A stretch of 59,858 nt of DNA, from the NCBI GenBank assembly GCA_020851235.1, contig JADZDD010000001.1:118619-178476 (forward strand), in the 5' to 3' direction. The notes beneath the pieces are model-generated. The model saw only the letters and a program-made list of their open reading frames with translations, was not told the origin of the DNA and ran no database searches. The stretch is from Burkholderiales bacterium. GTDB lineage: Bacteria > Pseudomonadota > Gammaproteobacteria > Burkholderiales > Casimicrobiaceae. Of the stretch, positions 49,232-59,292 are shown piece after piece. The translations under genes were made by a program, and so were the position numbers. The stretch's first letter is position 1; every line of letters starts with the position of its first letter.

Positions 49232-50207
49232 CGGCAGGCGCGAGCGCTGCGCCACCGGCCATGCGCGCCATGCGCTCGGCAAGCCGCGGGGCCGGCGCCG
49301 GCTGCCAGCGATCGAGCAGCGCATCGACGTCGGCCGGCTCGTTGCAGGCGAGGACGAGGTCGCAACCCGCCGCCGTGGCCGCCTCGGCGCGGGCGACGAC
49401 ATCGCCGACCCCGCACGCCCCGGCCATCCCGAGGTCGTCGGAGATGACGAGGCCGTCGAAGCCCAGGCGGCCGCGCAGGATGTCGGTGAGCCACACGCGC
49501 GAAAAACCCGCGGGGACGGCATCGACCGCGGGGTAGACGACGTGCGCGGGCATCACCGCCTCGAGCCCGTGCCGGATCAGCGCACCGAAGGGCACGAGAT
49601 CGGCCGCTTCGAGTTCGGCGAGGGCGCGCTCGTCCACCGGCACCTCGTGGTGCGAATCGGCGGCGACGAAGCCGTGTCCGGGAAAGTGCTTGCCGACCGC
49701 GGCGCTGCCCGCAGCGCGCAGGCCGTCGCACAGCGCGGCGGCGAGATGCGCCACGGCGTTGGGATTGCGCGAGAAGGCACGATCGCCGATCACCTCACTC
49801 GTGCCGAAGTCGAGATCGAGCACCGGCGTGAAGCTGAAGTCGACGCCGTGCGCCCGAAGCTCGCGCGCGATGGTCGTGCCCGTGGCGCGCGCCCGGGCTG
49901 CCGCGGCCGCCACGTCGTGCTCCCACAGGCTCCCCAGCTCGCGCATCGGTGCGATGGTGGTGAAGCCGGAACGAAAGCGCTGCACCCGCCCGCCCTCGTG
50001 ATCGACCGCGATGAGGAGCGCCGGATCGCGCAAGGCGCGTATCGTCGCCGTCAGCGCGCCCAATTGCGCACCGTCGGTGTAATTGCGCGCAAAGAGGATC
50101 ACGCCGCCGACCCGCGGGTGCAGCAGTCGCGCGCGATCGGCCGCATCGAGCGTCGTGCCGCCGATGCCGATCATGAGCGGCCCGCGCGGCGTCACACGCG
50201 CCGTCAC
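49191..50207 (-). CDS. nagZ: Beta-N-acetylhexosaminidase (peptidoglycan recycling)
   Basis: A 338-residue family-3 glycosidase that removes N-acetylglucosamine from anhydro-muropeptides in the cytoplasm. Motifs: [39 protein letters not shown] (the flexible loop with the catalytic Asp-His pair), and the nucleophile in [10 protein letters not shown]. The start is GTG 50207, giving [17 protein letters not shown] as in other NagZ N-termini. Its GTGA overlap with the pdxJ stop and GGGGAG 6 bases upstream support it. acpS, often between these two genes, is missing here. Confidence 0.95.
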   Translation of the reverse strand: MTARVTPRGPLMIGIGGTTLDAADRARLLHPRVGGVILFARNYTDGAQLGALTATIRALRDPALLIAVDHEGGRVQRFRSGFTTIAPMRELGSLWEHDVAAAAARARATGTTIARELRAHGVDFSFTPVLDLDFGTSEVIGDRAFSRNPNAVAHLAAALCDGLRAAGSAAVGKHFPGHGFVAADSHHEVPVDERALAELEAADLVPFGALIRHGLEAVMPAHVVYPAVDAVPAGFSRVWLTDILRGRLGFDGLVISDDLGMAGACGVGDVVARAEAATAAGCDLVLACNEPADVDALLDRWQPAPAPRLAERMARMAGGAALAPAAIARAASDRPGDA

Positions 50208-50965
50208 GGGTGGCTCCCCACGCTCGCCGCCTCGCGCAGGAGCTGCTTCATCTCGCGCACCGCGGTGCGCAAGCCGATGAACACCGCCCGCGACACGATC
50301 GCATGCCCGATGTGCAGCTCGCGGACGCCGGGGAGCGCCGCGACCGGCTGCACGTTGAAGTAGGTCAGGGCGTGGCCGGCATTGAAGCGCATCCCCAGGG
50401 CCCGGATCGCCTCCCCTGCGTTTCGGATCCGCGCAAGTTCGGCGACCACGGCCGCGCTCTGCGCATCGCGACCGCGGGCATGGAAGGCGTGCGCGTACGG
50501 TCCGGTGTGCACCTCGCACACGCGCACGCCGATCCGCGCCGCAGCCTCGACCTGAGCCACGTCGGCGTCGATGAATGCCGAGGTGACGATGCCCGCGTCG
50601 GTGAGGCGCGCCACCGCGTCGCGCAGCGCGGTCTCGTGCGCGACGACGTCGAGGCCGCCTTCGGTGGTGATCTCGTGGCGGCCCTCGGGGACGAGCATCG
50701 CCATCTCCGGCTTCACGCGACACGCGATATCGAGCATCTCGGCCGTTGCCGCCATCTCCAGATTGAGCTTGATGTGGACGAGCTCGCGCAGGCGGCGCAC
50801 GTCGTCGTCGTGGATGTGCCGACGGTCCTCGCGCAGGTGCACGGTGATCCCGTCGGCGCCGCCCAAATGCGCCTCGACCGCGGCCCAGACGGGATCCGGC
50901 TCGTGCGTGCGCCGCGCTTCCCGCAGCGTCGCCACGTGGTCGATGTTCACTCCGAGTTCGATCAT
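50204..50965 (-). CDS. pdxJ: Pyridoxine 5'-phosphate synthase
   Basis: A 253-residue TIM-barrel enzyme that condenses 1-deoxyxylulose-5-phosphate and amino-acetone-3-phosphate to pyridoxine phosphate. It begins [20 protein letters not shown], the invariant PdxJ start. [28 protein letters not shown] and [17 protein letters not shown] carry the active-site residues. It overlaps recO upstream by 4 bases (ATGA) and nagZ downstream by 4 bases, in a tightly packed operon. Confidence 0.96.
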   Translation of the reverse strand: MIELGVNIDHVATLREARRTHEPDPVWAAVEAHLGGADGITVHLREDRRHIHDDDVRRLRELVHIKLNLEMAATAEMLDIACRVKPEMAMLVPEGRHEITTEGGLDVVAHETALRDAVARLTDAGIVTSAFIDADVAQVEAAARIGVRVCEVHTGPYAHAFHARGRDAQSAAVVAELARIRNAGEAIRALGMRFNAGHALTYFNVQPVAALPGVRELHIGHAIVSRAVFIGLRTAVREMKQLLREAASVGSHP

Positions 50966-51741
50966 GCCTGTCCTTCCTGCTTGCGTTCGTCCAGTGCGAT
51001 CAGGTCGCGCACGATGCGTCGGCTCGCCATTCCGCGCGCCTCGAGGCGATGGTCGAGCACCTGGCGCATGAGGCGCTTCGCCTCGCTCGCGATGTCGGCG
51101 TCCGGGTAGTGGCCCGTCGCGAGTGCGACGAGTGTCGCGCCGCGCACGAGCCACGGTGCGGTATCGGGTGCCTCGGCGACATGCGAGGCGATCATGCGTG
51201 CGCCGGCGTCTGGCGCGTAATGATAAAGATGCGCGGCGACGATCGGCGCATCGCTGCCGGCTTCGTGCGTGAGATTCATCGCGTAGCCGATCGCGGCGAG
51301 CAACTGCACCTCGAAGCGGCGCAACACTGCCGCCTGGCCCGCCGGCGTCGCATCGGCTGCGAGGGCCGAAAGCGCTTGGGCGTAGTCGTCGAAGAGGCTC
51401 GCGTGCGCGTCCTCGCGCACCAGGAGCTTCAACACCAGCTCGTTGGCGTAGAAGCCGCACAGCAGTGCGGCACCGCCCAGGAGCGGCAACCCGCCACGCC
51501 ACTCGGCGTGGACGAGCGTCTTCAACTCGGCCGCCCCGGCCCACGACAGGGCGAGCGGCTGGAATGCCTGCAAGAGTCCGCGCAACTCCGAGCGTGGACG
51601 CCGCGCGCCACGCGCGACCATCGCCACGCGGCCGTGGCTGCGCGTGAAGGATTCCACGATGAGGCTCGTCTCGCGATACGCGTAGGCATGCAGGACGAAG
51701 GCCGGCTCGTCGCGGTGCGCCGGCGGCGGCGGTCGAGCCAT
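50962..51741 (-). CDS. recO: DNA repair protein RecO
   Basis: A 259-residue protein. The N-terminal OB-fold has [20 protein letters not shown] and [20 protein letters not shown], typical of RecO. The helical part contains [15 protein letters not shown]. No zinc-binding cysteines are seen, as in many proteobacterial RecO proteins. It helps RecR load RecA at single-stranded gaps. It lies 9 bases after era and overlaps pdxJ, the standard era-recO-pdxJ order. Confidence 0.94.
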   Translation of the reverse strand: MARPPPPAHRDEPAFVLHAYAYRETSLIVESFTRSHGRVAMVARGARRPRSELRGLLQAFQPLALSWAGAAELKTLVHAEWRGGLPLLGGAALLCGFYANELVLKLLVREDAHASLFDDYAQALSALAADATPAGQAAVLRRFEVQLLAAIGYAMNLTHEAGSDAPIVAAHLYHYAPDAGARMIASHVAEAPDTAPWLVRGATLVALATGHYPDADIASEAKRLMRQVLDHRLEARGMASRRIVRDLIALDERKQEGQA

Positions 51742-51750
51742 CGGCGGGCC

Positions 51751-52647
51751 TCAATACCCGAAGCGCGCGAGCGAGGTGTCGGTGGCGGCCCAACCCCGCT
51801 GCACCCGCACGAAGATCTCGAGGTAGACCTTGCCGCCGAAGAGCCGCTCCATGTCCAGACGCGCCTGGGTGGCGATCGCCTTCATGCGCGAACCGCCCTC
51901 GCCGAGGACGATCGCCCGCTGCGAAGCCTTGGCGACGTACACGACGATGCCGATGCGGCGCACGCCGGCGTCGACGGTGAATGCCTCCACCGCCGTCGTC
52001 GTCGCGTACGGAACCTCGTCGCCCAGGAGGCGAAAGATCTTCTCGCGGACGAGCTCGGCGGCAAGGAAGCGCTCGTCGCGGTCGGTGAGATCGTCGGCGG
52101 GATACAGCGCGGGCGAAACCGGCAGCCGCGCCGCGATCTCCTGCGCAAGATGTGCAAGCTGCGTGCCCTTCTCCGCCGACACCGGCACGATCGCGGCAAA
52201 GGCAAAGAGCTCGGCGATCCGCGCCAGCCGCGGCAGCAGCGTCGCCTTGTCGGCGACGAGGTCGATCTTGTTCACCGCGGCGATCGCCGTCGCCGTCGGG
52301 GGCAGCAGACGCACCACCGCCTCGTCGGCCGGCGTGAGGCGCGTGGCATCGAGGACCACCACCACCACGTCGACGTCGGCAAGCGCCTCGCGCGCGATCC
52401 GATTCAGGCGGTCGTTGAGCACGCTGCGATGCCGCGTCTGGAAGCCGGGCGTGTCGACGTAGACGGCCTGTGCGCCGGGACCCGTGGCAATGCCCACGAT
52501 CCGGTGCCGCGTCGTCTGCGGCTTCTTCGACGTGATGCTGATGCGCTCCCCCACGAGCGCATTCATGAGCGTCGACTTGCCGACACTGGGGCGTCCGACG
52601 ATCGCGACGTGCCCGCAGCGAAACGCCGCGCGGTCAGCGTCGCGCAC
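51751..52647 (-). CDS. era: GTPase Era (ribosome assembly)
   Basis: A 298-residue GTPase that binds the 3' end of 16S rRNA. G motifs: GRPSVGKST (about 18-26), the switch region with [12 protein letters not shown], and NKID. The C-terminal KH domain has [19 protein letters not shown] (GEGGxxIK-like). The start is GTG 52647: GGAGG lies 5 bases upstream, giving a 14-base overlap with rnc. The end is the usual tight link to recO. Confidence 0.95.
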   Translation of the reverse strand: MRDADRAAFRCGHVAIVGRPSVGKSTLMNALVGERISITSKKPQTTRHRIVGIATGPGAQAVYVDTPGFQTRHRSVLNDRLNRIAREALADVDVVVVVLDATRLTPADEAVVRLLPPTATAIAAVNKIDLVADKATLLPRLARIAELFAFAAIVPVSAEKGTQLAHLAQEIAARLPVSPALYPADDLTDRDERFLAAELVREKIFRLLGDEVPYATTTAVEAFTVDAGVRRIGIVVYVAKASQRAIVLGEGGSRMKAIATQARLDMERLFGGKVYLEIFVRVQRGWAATDTSLARFGY

Positions 52648-53362
52648 GCACGCCTCCGGGTCGGTGGGCGACGAGTTGCGCAAGCGCCGCGGCCGCCGCC
52701 GCCTGCTCCGCGGCCCGCCGGCTCGACCCGGTGGCGGTGGTGACGCATCCCATCTCGGCGATGCGGCACTCGACGTCGAAGACCTGCGCATGCGCGTCGC
52801 CGCGCGTGGCGACGACGGCGTATTCGGGGACCTGGAGCTTGCGTGCCTGCAGCCACTCTTGCAGGTTCGTCTTGGGGTCCTTGCCGAGGATCCCCGGATC
52901 GGCAGCGGCGAGCGTATCGCCGTAGGCACGATGAATCGCCGCCGTCGCCGCCTCGAAGCCGCCGTCGAGGAACACCGCGCCGAAGACCGCCTCGGCGGCG
53001 TCCGCGAGGATCGAGTTCCGCTCGGCACCGCCGCTGCGCCGCTCGCCCTCGCCGAGGCGCAGCAGCGAGCCCAGGTCCAGGTCGCGAGCCACGCGGGCGA
53101 GCGTGTCCTGGTTGACGAGCGCGGCGCGCACCCGGGACAACGGGCCCTCGTCGAGGTCGGTGAAGCGCGCGTACAGCGCGGTACCGATCACGCAGTTGAC
53201 GACCGCATCGCCCACGAACTCGAGGCGCTCGTTCTGCGTGGCACCGAAACTGCGATGCGTGAGCGCCTGGACGAGGAGCGATGGATCGCGAAACCGATGG
53301 CCCAGGCGACTCGCCAGCGCGTCGAGCGGCGACGCCGCGGCTGTCCCTTGCCGTCCCGCCAT
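52634..53362 (-). CDS. rnc: Ribonuclease III
   Basis: A 242-residue double-strand-specific RNase. The catalytic motif NERLEFVGDAVVN (44-56, with Glu48 and Asp52) and ILADAAEAVFGAVFLDGGFE carry the metal-binding acidic residues. The C-terminal dsRNA-binding domain begins around DPKTNLQEWLQA and ends with RRAAEQAAAAAALAQL. It processes rRNA precursors. ATG 53362 is chosen because the sequence before it overlaps no family region. It lies 20 bases after the DUF4845 gene. Confidence 0.95.
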   Translation of the reverse strand: MAGRQGTAAASPLDALASRLGHRFRDPSLLVQALTHRSFGATQNERLEFVGDAVVNCVIGTALYARFTDLDEGPLSRVRAALVNQDTLARVARDLDLGSLLRLGEGERRSGGAERNSILADAAEAVFGAVFLDGGFEAATAAIHRAYGDTLAAADPGILGKDPKTNLQEWLQARKLQVPEYAVVATRGDAHAQVFDVECRIAEMGCVTTATGSSRRAAEQAAAAAALAQLVAHRPGGVRARR

Positions 53363-53382
53363 CGGCCGACCGGTGCGTGCCC

Positions 53383-53760
53383 CTAGCGCGATGCCGAGGC
53401 CTCGAACTCGAGGAGGAGGCTCGCGTTGTGGACGAGCGGAAGACGCTTCTCCCAGGCGACGTACGCGATGAGCGTGTTGCCGTCGCGGCGAATCTCGATG
53501 TCCTTCGGGGTCACCGCGTCGGCGTAGTCCGCGGAGAGCTTGCGGTCCATCGCCTTGCGAATGTTGTTGAGCGTGGGATCGTTGGTGTCGGCCATCGCCT
53601 CGGTCAGCGCGCGCTGGATCGTGTACCACTCGATGTAGGCGGGGATCGTGCGAAACGCGAGGAGCGCCACGATCAGCACGACGACGGTCACGAACAGGAA
53701 GCCGATGAGTGAGATGCCGCGTGGTGCAGGTCGAATGAGATCGTTTCTCGTCGTTCGCAT
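53383..53760 (-). CDS. DUF4845-type small membrane protein
   Basis: A 125-residue protein with one membrane segment near the N-terminus (about 16-40, GISLIGFLFVTVVVLIVALLAF) followed by a small mixed domain facing the periplasm. This protein is encoded between lepB and rnc in many betaproteobacteria and carries the DUF4845 label. Its function is unknown; location suggests a link to protein export or membrane stress. ATG at 53760 is 20 bases after the lepB stop. Confidence 0.85.
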   Translation of the reverse strand: MRTTRNDLIRPAPRGISLIGFLFVTVVVLIVALLAFRTIPAYIEWYTIQRALTEAMADTNDPTLNNIRKAMDRKLSADYADAVTPKDIEIRRDGNTLIAYVAWEKRLPLVHNASLLLEFEASASR

Positions 53761-53780
53761 GATGCCCTCGTCGCCGTCGT

Positions 53781-54608
53781 CTACCGGATCGCGGTGCCAA
53801 CGCGCTTGAACGCGAGGCTCGCGATGTCGTCCCAGTTGAACCAGATGAAGAACGCCTTGCCGCGGATGTGGTCGTCGGGCACGAAGCCCCAATAGCGGCT
53901 GTCGTCGCTGTTGTCCCGATTGTCGCCCATCATGAAGTACTGCCCTGGCGGCACCTTGCAGGTGAAGCCGCGGTCATTGTATTCGCAATTCTCACGCCCG
54001 GGAAACGGGCGCACGTTCTGCGGATAGACGGGCGCGGCCTGCGGATTGAGGCCGATCGTGTAGGTGGGATCGCCACCCGCGTTGTGCGCCGTCTCGAGGT
54101 CGCGCTCGAGCATCTCGTAACGCAGGTTCTCGAGGTAGCCGTAGGTGCCGTCGGGAACCTGCGGCAACGGCTTGCCGTTGACGCTGAGCTTCTTGTCCTC
54201 GTACTTCACCACGTCGCCGCCGACCCCGACGACGCGCTTGATGAAGTCCTGCGCCGGATTCACGGGGTAGCGGAAGACGACGACGTCGCCACGCTGCGGC
54301 TCGCCGAGGGGGACGACCTTCGCCTCGACGATCGGCAGCCGCAGCCCGTAGATGAACTTGTTGACGAGGATGAAGTCGCCCACCTCGAGCGTGGGCCGCA
54401 TCGACGACGACGGGATCTTGAACGGCTCCGCGACGAACGAGCGGAGCACGAAGACCGCGAGCAGCACCGGGAAGAAGCTCGCGGCGTACTCGACCCACGC
54501 CGGCTCCGGCGCGTCCGCCGCGCGGCGCTTGCGAAAGTGGAAGCGGTCGACCGCCCAGAGCACCCCGCTCACCAGCGTGAGGAGGAAGAGGATCAGCGCG
54601 AAGTTCAT
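53781..54608 (-). CDS. lepB: Signal peptidase I
   Basis: A 275-residue inner-membrane protease with two N-terminal membrane segments (about 1-20 and 44-60). The catalytic serine is Ser69 in PSSSMRPTL and the general base Lys124 in DFIKRVVGVGGD. MMGDNRDNSDDSRYWGFVP is the conserved late motif. It removes signal peptides from Sec- and Tat-exported precursors, such as those of DegQ, DppA and PhnS here. It lies 1 base after the lepA stop. Confidence 0.96.
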   Translation of the reverse strand: MNFALILFLLTLVSGVLWAVDRFHFRKRRAADAPEPAWVEYAASFFPVLLAVFVLRSFVAEPFKIPSSSMRPTLEVGDFILVNKFIYGLRLPIVEAKVVPLGEPQRGDVVVFRYPVNPAQDFIKRVVGVGGDVVKYEDKKLSVNGKPLPQVPDGTYGYLENLRYEMLERDLETAHNAGGDPTYTIGLNPQAAPVYPQNVRPFPGRENCEYNDRGFTCKVPPGQYFMMGDNRDNSDDSRYWGFVPDDHIRGKAFFIWFNWDDIASLAFKRVGTAIR

Positions 54609-54609
54609 G

Positions 54610-56403
54610 CTACTTGTCGCCCACCTTGAGGATCGCGAGGAACGCTTCCTGCGGAATCTCCACGCTGCCGACCGCCTTCATCCGCTTCTTGCCGGCCTTC
54701 TGCTTCTCGAGGAGCTTCTTCTTGCGCGTGATGTCGCCCCCGTAGCACTTCGCGAGCACGTTCTTGCGCAGCGCCTTGATCGTCTCGCGGGCGATGATGT
54801 TCGCCCCGATCGCCGCCTGCACCGCGACATCGAACATCTGGCGCGGAATGAGCGTGCGCATCTTGGCCGCGACCTCGCGCCCCCGGTACAGCGAGACCGC
54901 GCGATGGACCATCACCGACAGCGCGTCGACGCGCTCGCCGTTGATGAGGATGTCGAGCTTGACCACGTCGGCGGCGCGGAACTCCTTGAACTCGTAGTCG
55001 AGCGACGCGTAGCCGCGCGACACGGACTTCAGCTTGTCGAAGAAGTCCATCACGACCTCGGCCATCGGCAACTCGTAGGTCAGCATCACCTGCCGACCGA
55101 GGTACTGCATGTTCTTCTGCGTCCCCCGCTTCTCGGTGCACAGCGTGAGCACGGGGCCCACGTACTCCTGCGGCATGAGGATCGTGGCGGTGATGATCGG
55201 CTCGCGGATCTCCTCCACCCGGGAGGCGTCGGGGAGCTTCGACGGATTCTCGATCTCGATCACCGTGCCGTCGCGCTGCAGGACCTGGTAGACGACCGTG
55301 GGCGCGGTGGTGATGAGGTCCATCCCGTATTCGCGCTCGAGGCGCTCCTGCACGATGTCCATGTGCAGGAGTCCCAGGAAGCCACAGCGAAAGCCGAAGC
55401 CCAGCGCCTGCGAGACCTCGGGCTCGTAATGCAGCGAGGCGTCGTTCAGGACGAGCTTGTCGAGGGCATCGCGCAGTGCCTCGTACTGGTTGGCCTCGAC
55501 CGGATAGAGCCCGGCGAAGACCTGCGGCTTCACGTCCTTGAAGCCGGGCAGCGGCGCCGCCGCGCGGCGGGTGGCGAGCGTCACCGTGTCGCCGACCTTG
55601 GCGGCGTGGATCTCCTTGATGCCGGCGATGATGAAACCCACCTCACCCGCAGCGAGCGCGTCGCGGGCGACCGACTTCGGCGTGAAGACGCCAACCTGCT
55701 CGCACAGGTAGGTGGCGCCGGTGGCCATGAGTTCGATGCGGTCCTTGGGCTTCACGGTCCCGTCCATGACCCGCACCAGGATCACGACGCCGACGTAGTT
55801 GTCGAACCACGAATCGATGATGAGCGCGGTGAGCGGTGCGGCGGGATCGCCCTTCGGCGGCGGCACCTTGGCGATCACCGCTTCGAGGATGTCGTCGATG
55901 CCGATCGCGTTCTTGGCCGACGCGCGCACCGCGTCGGTGGCGTCGATGCCGATGATGTCCTCGATCTCGTCGCTCACGCGCTCCGGGTCGGCGGCCGGCA
56001 GGTCGATCTTGTTGAGGACCGGGATCACCTCGACCCCTTGCTCGATCGCCGTGTAGCAGTTGGCCACCGTCTGCGCCTCGACCCCCTGCGATGCGTCGAC
56101 CACGAGGAGCGCACCCTCGCAGGCGGCAAGCGACCGCGACACCTCGTAGGCGAAGTCGACGTGGCCGGGCGTGTCGATGAGGTTGAGCGCGTACGTCTGG
56201 CCGTCGCGCGCCGGATACGTGAGCGCTGCGGTCTGCGCCTTGATCGTGATCCCGCGTTCGCGCTCGAGATCCATCGAATCGAGGACCTGCTGGCTCATCT
56301 CGCGGTCGGCGAGCCCGCCGCAGCGCTGGATGAAGCGATCGGCGAGCGTCGACTTGCCGTGATCGATGTGGGCGATGATGGAGAAGTTGCGAATGTGGCG
56401 CAC
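54610..56403 (-). CDS. lepA: Elongation factor 4 (back-translocating GTPase LepA)
   Basis: A 597-residue translational GTPase, the normal length. G motifs: [13 protein letters not shown] (11-23), DTPGH, NKIDLP. Domain V and the LepA-specific C-terminal domain follow, with [20 protein letters not shown] at the end. It starts with GTG at 56403 ([16 protein letters not shown]). No ribosome-binding site is seen. A strong hairpin (56424-56443) lies in its likely leader below a TACAAT box. It acts on stalled ribosomes and precedes lepB as in most bacteria. Confidence 0.96.
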   Translation of the reverse strand: MRHIRNFSIIAHIDHGKSTLADRFIQRCGGLADREMSQQVLDSMDLERERGITIKAQTAALTYPARDGQTYALNLIDTPGHVDFAYEVSRSLAACEGALLVVDASQGVEAQTVANCYTAIEQGVEVIPVLNKIDLPAADPERVSDEIEDIIGIDATDAVRASAKNAIGIDDILEAVIAKVPPPKGDPAAPLTALIIDSWFDNYVGVVILVRVMDGTVKPKDRIELMATGATYLCEQVGVFTPKSVARDALAAGEVGFIIAGIKEIHAAKVGDTVTLATRRAAAPLPGFKDVKPQVFAGLYPVEANQYEALRDALDKLVLNDASLHYEPEVSQALGFGFRCGFLGLLHMDIVQERLEREYGMDLITTAPTVVYQVLQRDGTVIEIENPSKLPDASRVEEIREPIITATILMPQEYVGPVLTLCTEKRGTQKNMQYLGRQVMLTYELPMAEVVMDFFDKLKSVSRGYASLDYEFKEFRAADVVKLDILINGERVDALSVMVHRAVSLYRGREVAAKMRTLIPRQMFDVAVQAAIGANIIARETIKALRKNVLAKCYGGDITRKKKLLEKQKAGKKRMKAVGSVEIPQEAFLAILKVGDK

Positions 56404-56423
56404 GACGAGGCGTCAAACGTCGA

Positions 56424-56464
56424 GGGGCACCACAGGGTGCCCCTTTCGAAAGCCCGCCATTGTA
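56424..56464 (-). promoter_or_regulatory. lepA promoter candidate with structured leader
   Basis: On the complement strand TACAAT (56459-56464) is a -10 candidate, with start near 56452. The 49-base leader would then contain a perfect 8-bp hairpin, GGGGCACC (56424-56431) / GGTGCCCC (56436-56443), loop ACAG. A second inverted repeat, CGACG / CGTCG, lies immediately before the GTG. No ribosome-binding site is visible. The hairpin could also act as a terminator or attenuator of upstream transcription. Confidence 0.5.
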
Positions 56465-56503
56465 GCAGCTCGCGCGCCGGCTCCCGTGCCGGTGCGCCGG
56501 CTG

Positions 56504-56791
56504 TCAGCGTCCGGCCGCCCCGAGCGCCGCCTCGACCGCGTCGGCCGCGAGGTGGTAGTGACACAGCTCGACGCCGTCGGCGGGGGCCCCGAGGAAGAGC
56601 ACCGGCACGCGATCGCCATGCGCGCGCTCGAGCGCCGCATCGGCATCGACATCGATCTCGACGATCGTCGCGCCGTGGCGGCGCGCGAGCGGCACGAGCG
56701 CCTCGCGCATGTCGTCACACAGGTGGCAGTACGCGCGCGCGAGCAGCGTGAGCTCGGGCGCGCGCGGCGCCGCGCCGGCGGGTTCACTCAC
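56504..56791 (-). CDS. Glutaredoxin/DUF836-like thiol protein
   Basis: A 95-residue thioredoxin-fold protein. The active-site CxxC is AYCHLCDDM (about 20-28), and a cis-proline is in RVPVLFL. Such short glutaredoxin-like proteins are often encoded between degQ and lepA in betaproteobacteria; function is not known, perhaps reducing a periplasmic or cytoplasmic disulfide. The start is GTG 56791, which overlaps the degQ stop by 8 bases; a longer GTG start at 56833 within degQ cannot be excluded. Confidence 0.8.
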   Translation of the reverse strand: MSEPAGAAPRAPELTLLARAYCHLCDDMREALVPLARRHGATIVEIDVDADAALERAHGDRVPVLFLGAPADGVELCHYHLAADAVEAALGAAGR

Positions 56792-58229
56792 CGTTGAGCG
56801 CGCGCACGGTGGCGAAGAACTGCTGCTCGCCACGCTTCATCTGCAGCGTCACCGCAGCACCCTTGTCGACCTTGGCCAGGACGTCGTTCACCTGCGCCGC
56901 GGTGCGTGCCTCGGTGGTCGCGCCGGCACGCACGATGGCGAGGATGATGTCGCCGGGCTGGATATTGCCGCGCACCGTGGGTGCGACGTCCTCGACCAGC
57001 ACGCCGGCGCGCACCGAGGCCTCCTTCTTCTGCTCGTCGGTGAGATCGGACAAGACGAGACCCAGCTTGTTGGGCTTGGCCTTCTCCTTGGGCGTCGGCC
57101 CCCGGCCGCGCACGGTCGGCGCGCCACCGTCCTCCTTCATCTCGGCGACCGTGATCTGCAGGTCCTTCGCGGCACCCTTGCGCCATACCGTCACGCCGAT
57201 CTTGGTGCCCGGACGCACGCTCGAGATGATCCGTGGCAATTCGGCCTGCGAGCGGACGTCCTTGCCGTCGGCCTTGATGATGATGTCGCCCACCTCGACG
57301 CCGGCCTTGGCCGCCGGGCCGTCGCTCTCCACGCCGTTGACGAGCGCGCCGCGCGGCGCCCCGAGGCCGAAGGCCTCGGCCTCCTCCTTGCTCACCATCT
57401 GGATCTGCACGCCGATGCGGCCGCGCGTCACGCGCCCCTTGTCCCGGAGCTGCGAAACGGTGTTCATCGCGACGTCGATGGGAATCGCGAAGGCGAGTCC
57501 CATGTACCCGCCGGTGCGCGAGTAGATGAGCGAGTTGATGCCGACGACCTCGCCCTTCATGTTGAACAGTGGCCCGCCCGAGTTGCCCGGGTTGATCGCA
57601 ACGTCGGTCTGGATGAACGGCACGAGATTCTCCTGCGGCAGGTCGCGCCCCTTGGCGCTGACGATGCCGGCGGTCATCGTGTTTTCGAGGCCGAAGGGCT
57701 TGCCGATCGCGACGACCCATTCGCCGACGCGCAGCCGATCGGGGTCGCCGATGGTGACCTTGGGCAGGTTCTCGGCGTCGATCTTGAGCAATGCCACGTC
57801 GGTACGCTTGTCCGCGCCGAGTACCCTGGCGGTGAACTCGCGCTTGTCGGACAGTCGCACCGTCACCTCGTCGGCGCCGTCGACGACGTGCGCATTGGTG
57901 ATGACCTCGCCGTTGTTGCCGATGATGAAGCCCGATCCCACGGCCTGCGTCTCGGGTTGCGGGCCGCGGCGGGGGATCTGGCCGAAGCGGCGGAAGAATT
58001 CGTAGAAGGGATCGTCCTCCGACAGTTCCGGCATGCCGCGACGACCACGCGCCTTTTGCGTGACGTCGATCGACACCACCGCCGGGCTGTTGCGCTCGTA
58101 GAGTTCGGTGAAATCGGGCAGCAGCGCGGCGCGACCGCCGGCCGACGGCGCCGACTGGGCCCAGCCCAGCGTGCAGCCGAGCAGGAGGAAGGTGGCCGCG
58201 AGGCTGCGGCGAACGATGCGATTCGACAT
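56784..58229 (-). CDS. degQ: Periplasmic serine protease DegQ/MucD family
   Basis: A 481-residue trypsin-like protease/chaperone. The signal peptide is at about 1-25 (ending LGWAQS). The catalytic triad is His in TNAHVVDG, Asp in KRTDVALLKI, and Ser in NPGNSGGPLF. Two PDZ domains follow, the second introduced by LTDEQKKEASVRAG. It degrades or refolds misfolded envelope proteins and is a member of the sigma-E response, matching its position behind rseA and rseB. The start at ATG 58229 gives MSNRIVRRSLAATF. Confidence 0.95.
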   Translation of the reverse strand: MSNRIVRRSLAATFLLLGCTLGWAQSAPSAGGRAALLPDFTELYERNSPAVVSIDVTQKARGRRGMPELSEDDPFYEFFRRFGQIPRRGPQPETQAVGSGFIIGNNGEVITNAHVVDGADEVTVRLSDKREFTARVLGADKRTDVALLKIDAENLPKVTIGDPDRLRVGEWVVAIGKPFGLENTMTAGIVSAKGRDLPQENLVPFIQTDVAINPGNSGGPLFNMKGEVVGINSLIYSRTGGYMGLAFAIPIDVAMNTVSQLRDKGRVTRGRIGVQIQMVSKEEAEAFGLGAPRGALVNGVESDGPAAKAGVEVGDIIIKADGKDVRSQAELPRIISSVRPGTKIGVTVWRKGAAKDLQITVAEMKEDGGAPTVRGRGPTPKEKAKPNKLGLVLSDLTDEQKKEASVRAGVLVEDVAPTVRGNIQPGDIILAIVRAGATTEARTAAQVNDVLAKVDKGAAVTLQMKRGEQQFFATVRALNGE

Positions 58230-58282
58230 GGACGAGTCCTCGAAAGCTCGCGCCCGACGGGCGCGTGGATGGCGTGACAGTG

Positions 58283-59269
58283 CTATGGCTTGCGGCTCAC
58301 CGATTGGGCGATCTGGCGCACGGTCGCCGGCGGCGCCTCGCCCACGACGACGACGCGGTAGGCGTCGTTGCGCGCGGTGTACTGCGCGAGGCTGCCGGTC
58401 TGCGTCAGCCCGATCTGCGTGTGGGTGACCGTGAATGGCTCGATGAAGACGCTGATCGCGACGAGGCCGTCGGAGTAGACGAGGTGCACCGAGGGCTCGG
58501 TGCGCCCCGGAAACGTCCGATAGCCTTCCATGATCTTGGTGAAGCCGCCGGGAAGCTTGTTGACGACCCAGTCCGTGTCCTTGAGGACCACTTCGCCCGG
58601 ACCGCCGCGCTTGACTTTCCAGTCTTCCGGGACCGCGGGCCACGACGGCTGCAGGAGGTCGCGATCGAGCTTCGCGTTGATCGTGACGTCGGTGAAGGCG
58701 AACTCCTCGATGACTTCGCCGCGCTCGTTCACGAGCCGCGACCTGAGCAGGAGTCCCGTCGCCGGATCGGCCCAGAAGCGGTGGCCATAACGCATGCCGT
58801 CCTTCGGGTCGAACACGGCCATCTCCGTGACACGACCCGCGACGCGGCCTCCCGGCACGAGCTTGAAGTCGTAGTACTGCGCGAGATTCGTCGTCTGCTC
58901 CGGCGACAGCGTCGGGAAGACGTTGCGGATCGTGCGCGGCTCGATGCGCACCACCTTGGCGTCGGGAAAGTAGTAGCGCACTTCGGTCGGCGAGCGCACG
59001 ATCTCGCGCGCCGGGCCGTCGAGGCTCAGGAGCTTCTCCGCCTCATCGCCGTTGTCGTAGAGGTGGGCGAGGCGAAACGTCTCGAACTTGTTGCCCTGGC
59101 GCACCAGCACCGTGCCGGTGTAGGTGAGCGTGCGCGCGGCCTGCGTGACCTTTTGCAGCCACTGCGCCGCGGCGTCCTGCCCATGCGCGAAGGGCGTGCA
59201 AAGGAGGAGCGCGGCAAACGTCAGGACGTGCGCGCGCGGCGGCGCGGTGAGGCGACGATCGTGCTTCAT
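58283..59269 (-). CDS. rseB: Sigma-E regulatory protein RseB/MucB
   Basis: A 328-residue periplasmic protein. The signal peptide is at about 1-31 (ending AHGQDA). The large N-terminal domain resembles lipoprotein carriers (LTYTGTVLVRQGNKFETF, DPATGLLLRSRLV) and a small C-terminal domain follows (LPGGFTKIMEGYR). RseB binds RseA and protects it from cleavage; mislocalised lipopolysaccharide releases it. It begins 23 bases after the rseA stop, in the rpoE-rseA-rseB-degQ order. Confidence 0.93.
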   Translation of the reverse strand: MKHDRRLTAPPRAHVLTFAALLLCTPFAHGQDAAAQWLQKVTQAARTLTYTGTVLVRQGNKFETFRLAHLYDNGDEAEKLLSLDGPAREIVRSPTEVRYYFPDAKVVRIEPRTIRNVFPTLSPEQTTNLAQYYDFKLVPGGRVAGRVTEMAVFDPKDGMRYGHRFWADPATGLLLRSRLVNERGEVIEEFAFTDVTINAKLDRDLLQPSWPAVPEDWKVKRGGPGEVVLKDTDWVVNKLPGGFTKIMEGYRTFPGRTEPSVHLVYSDGLVAISVFIEPFTVTHTQIGLTQTGSLAQYTARNDAYRVVVVGEAPPATVRQIAQSVSRKP

Positions 59270-59292
59270 GAAGACGTGGACTCTTCGGCTCG

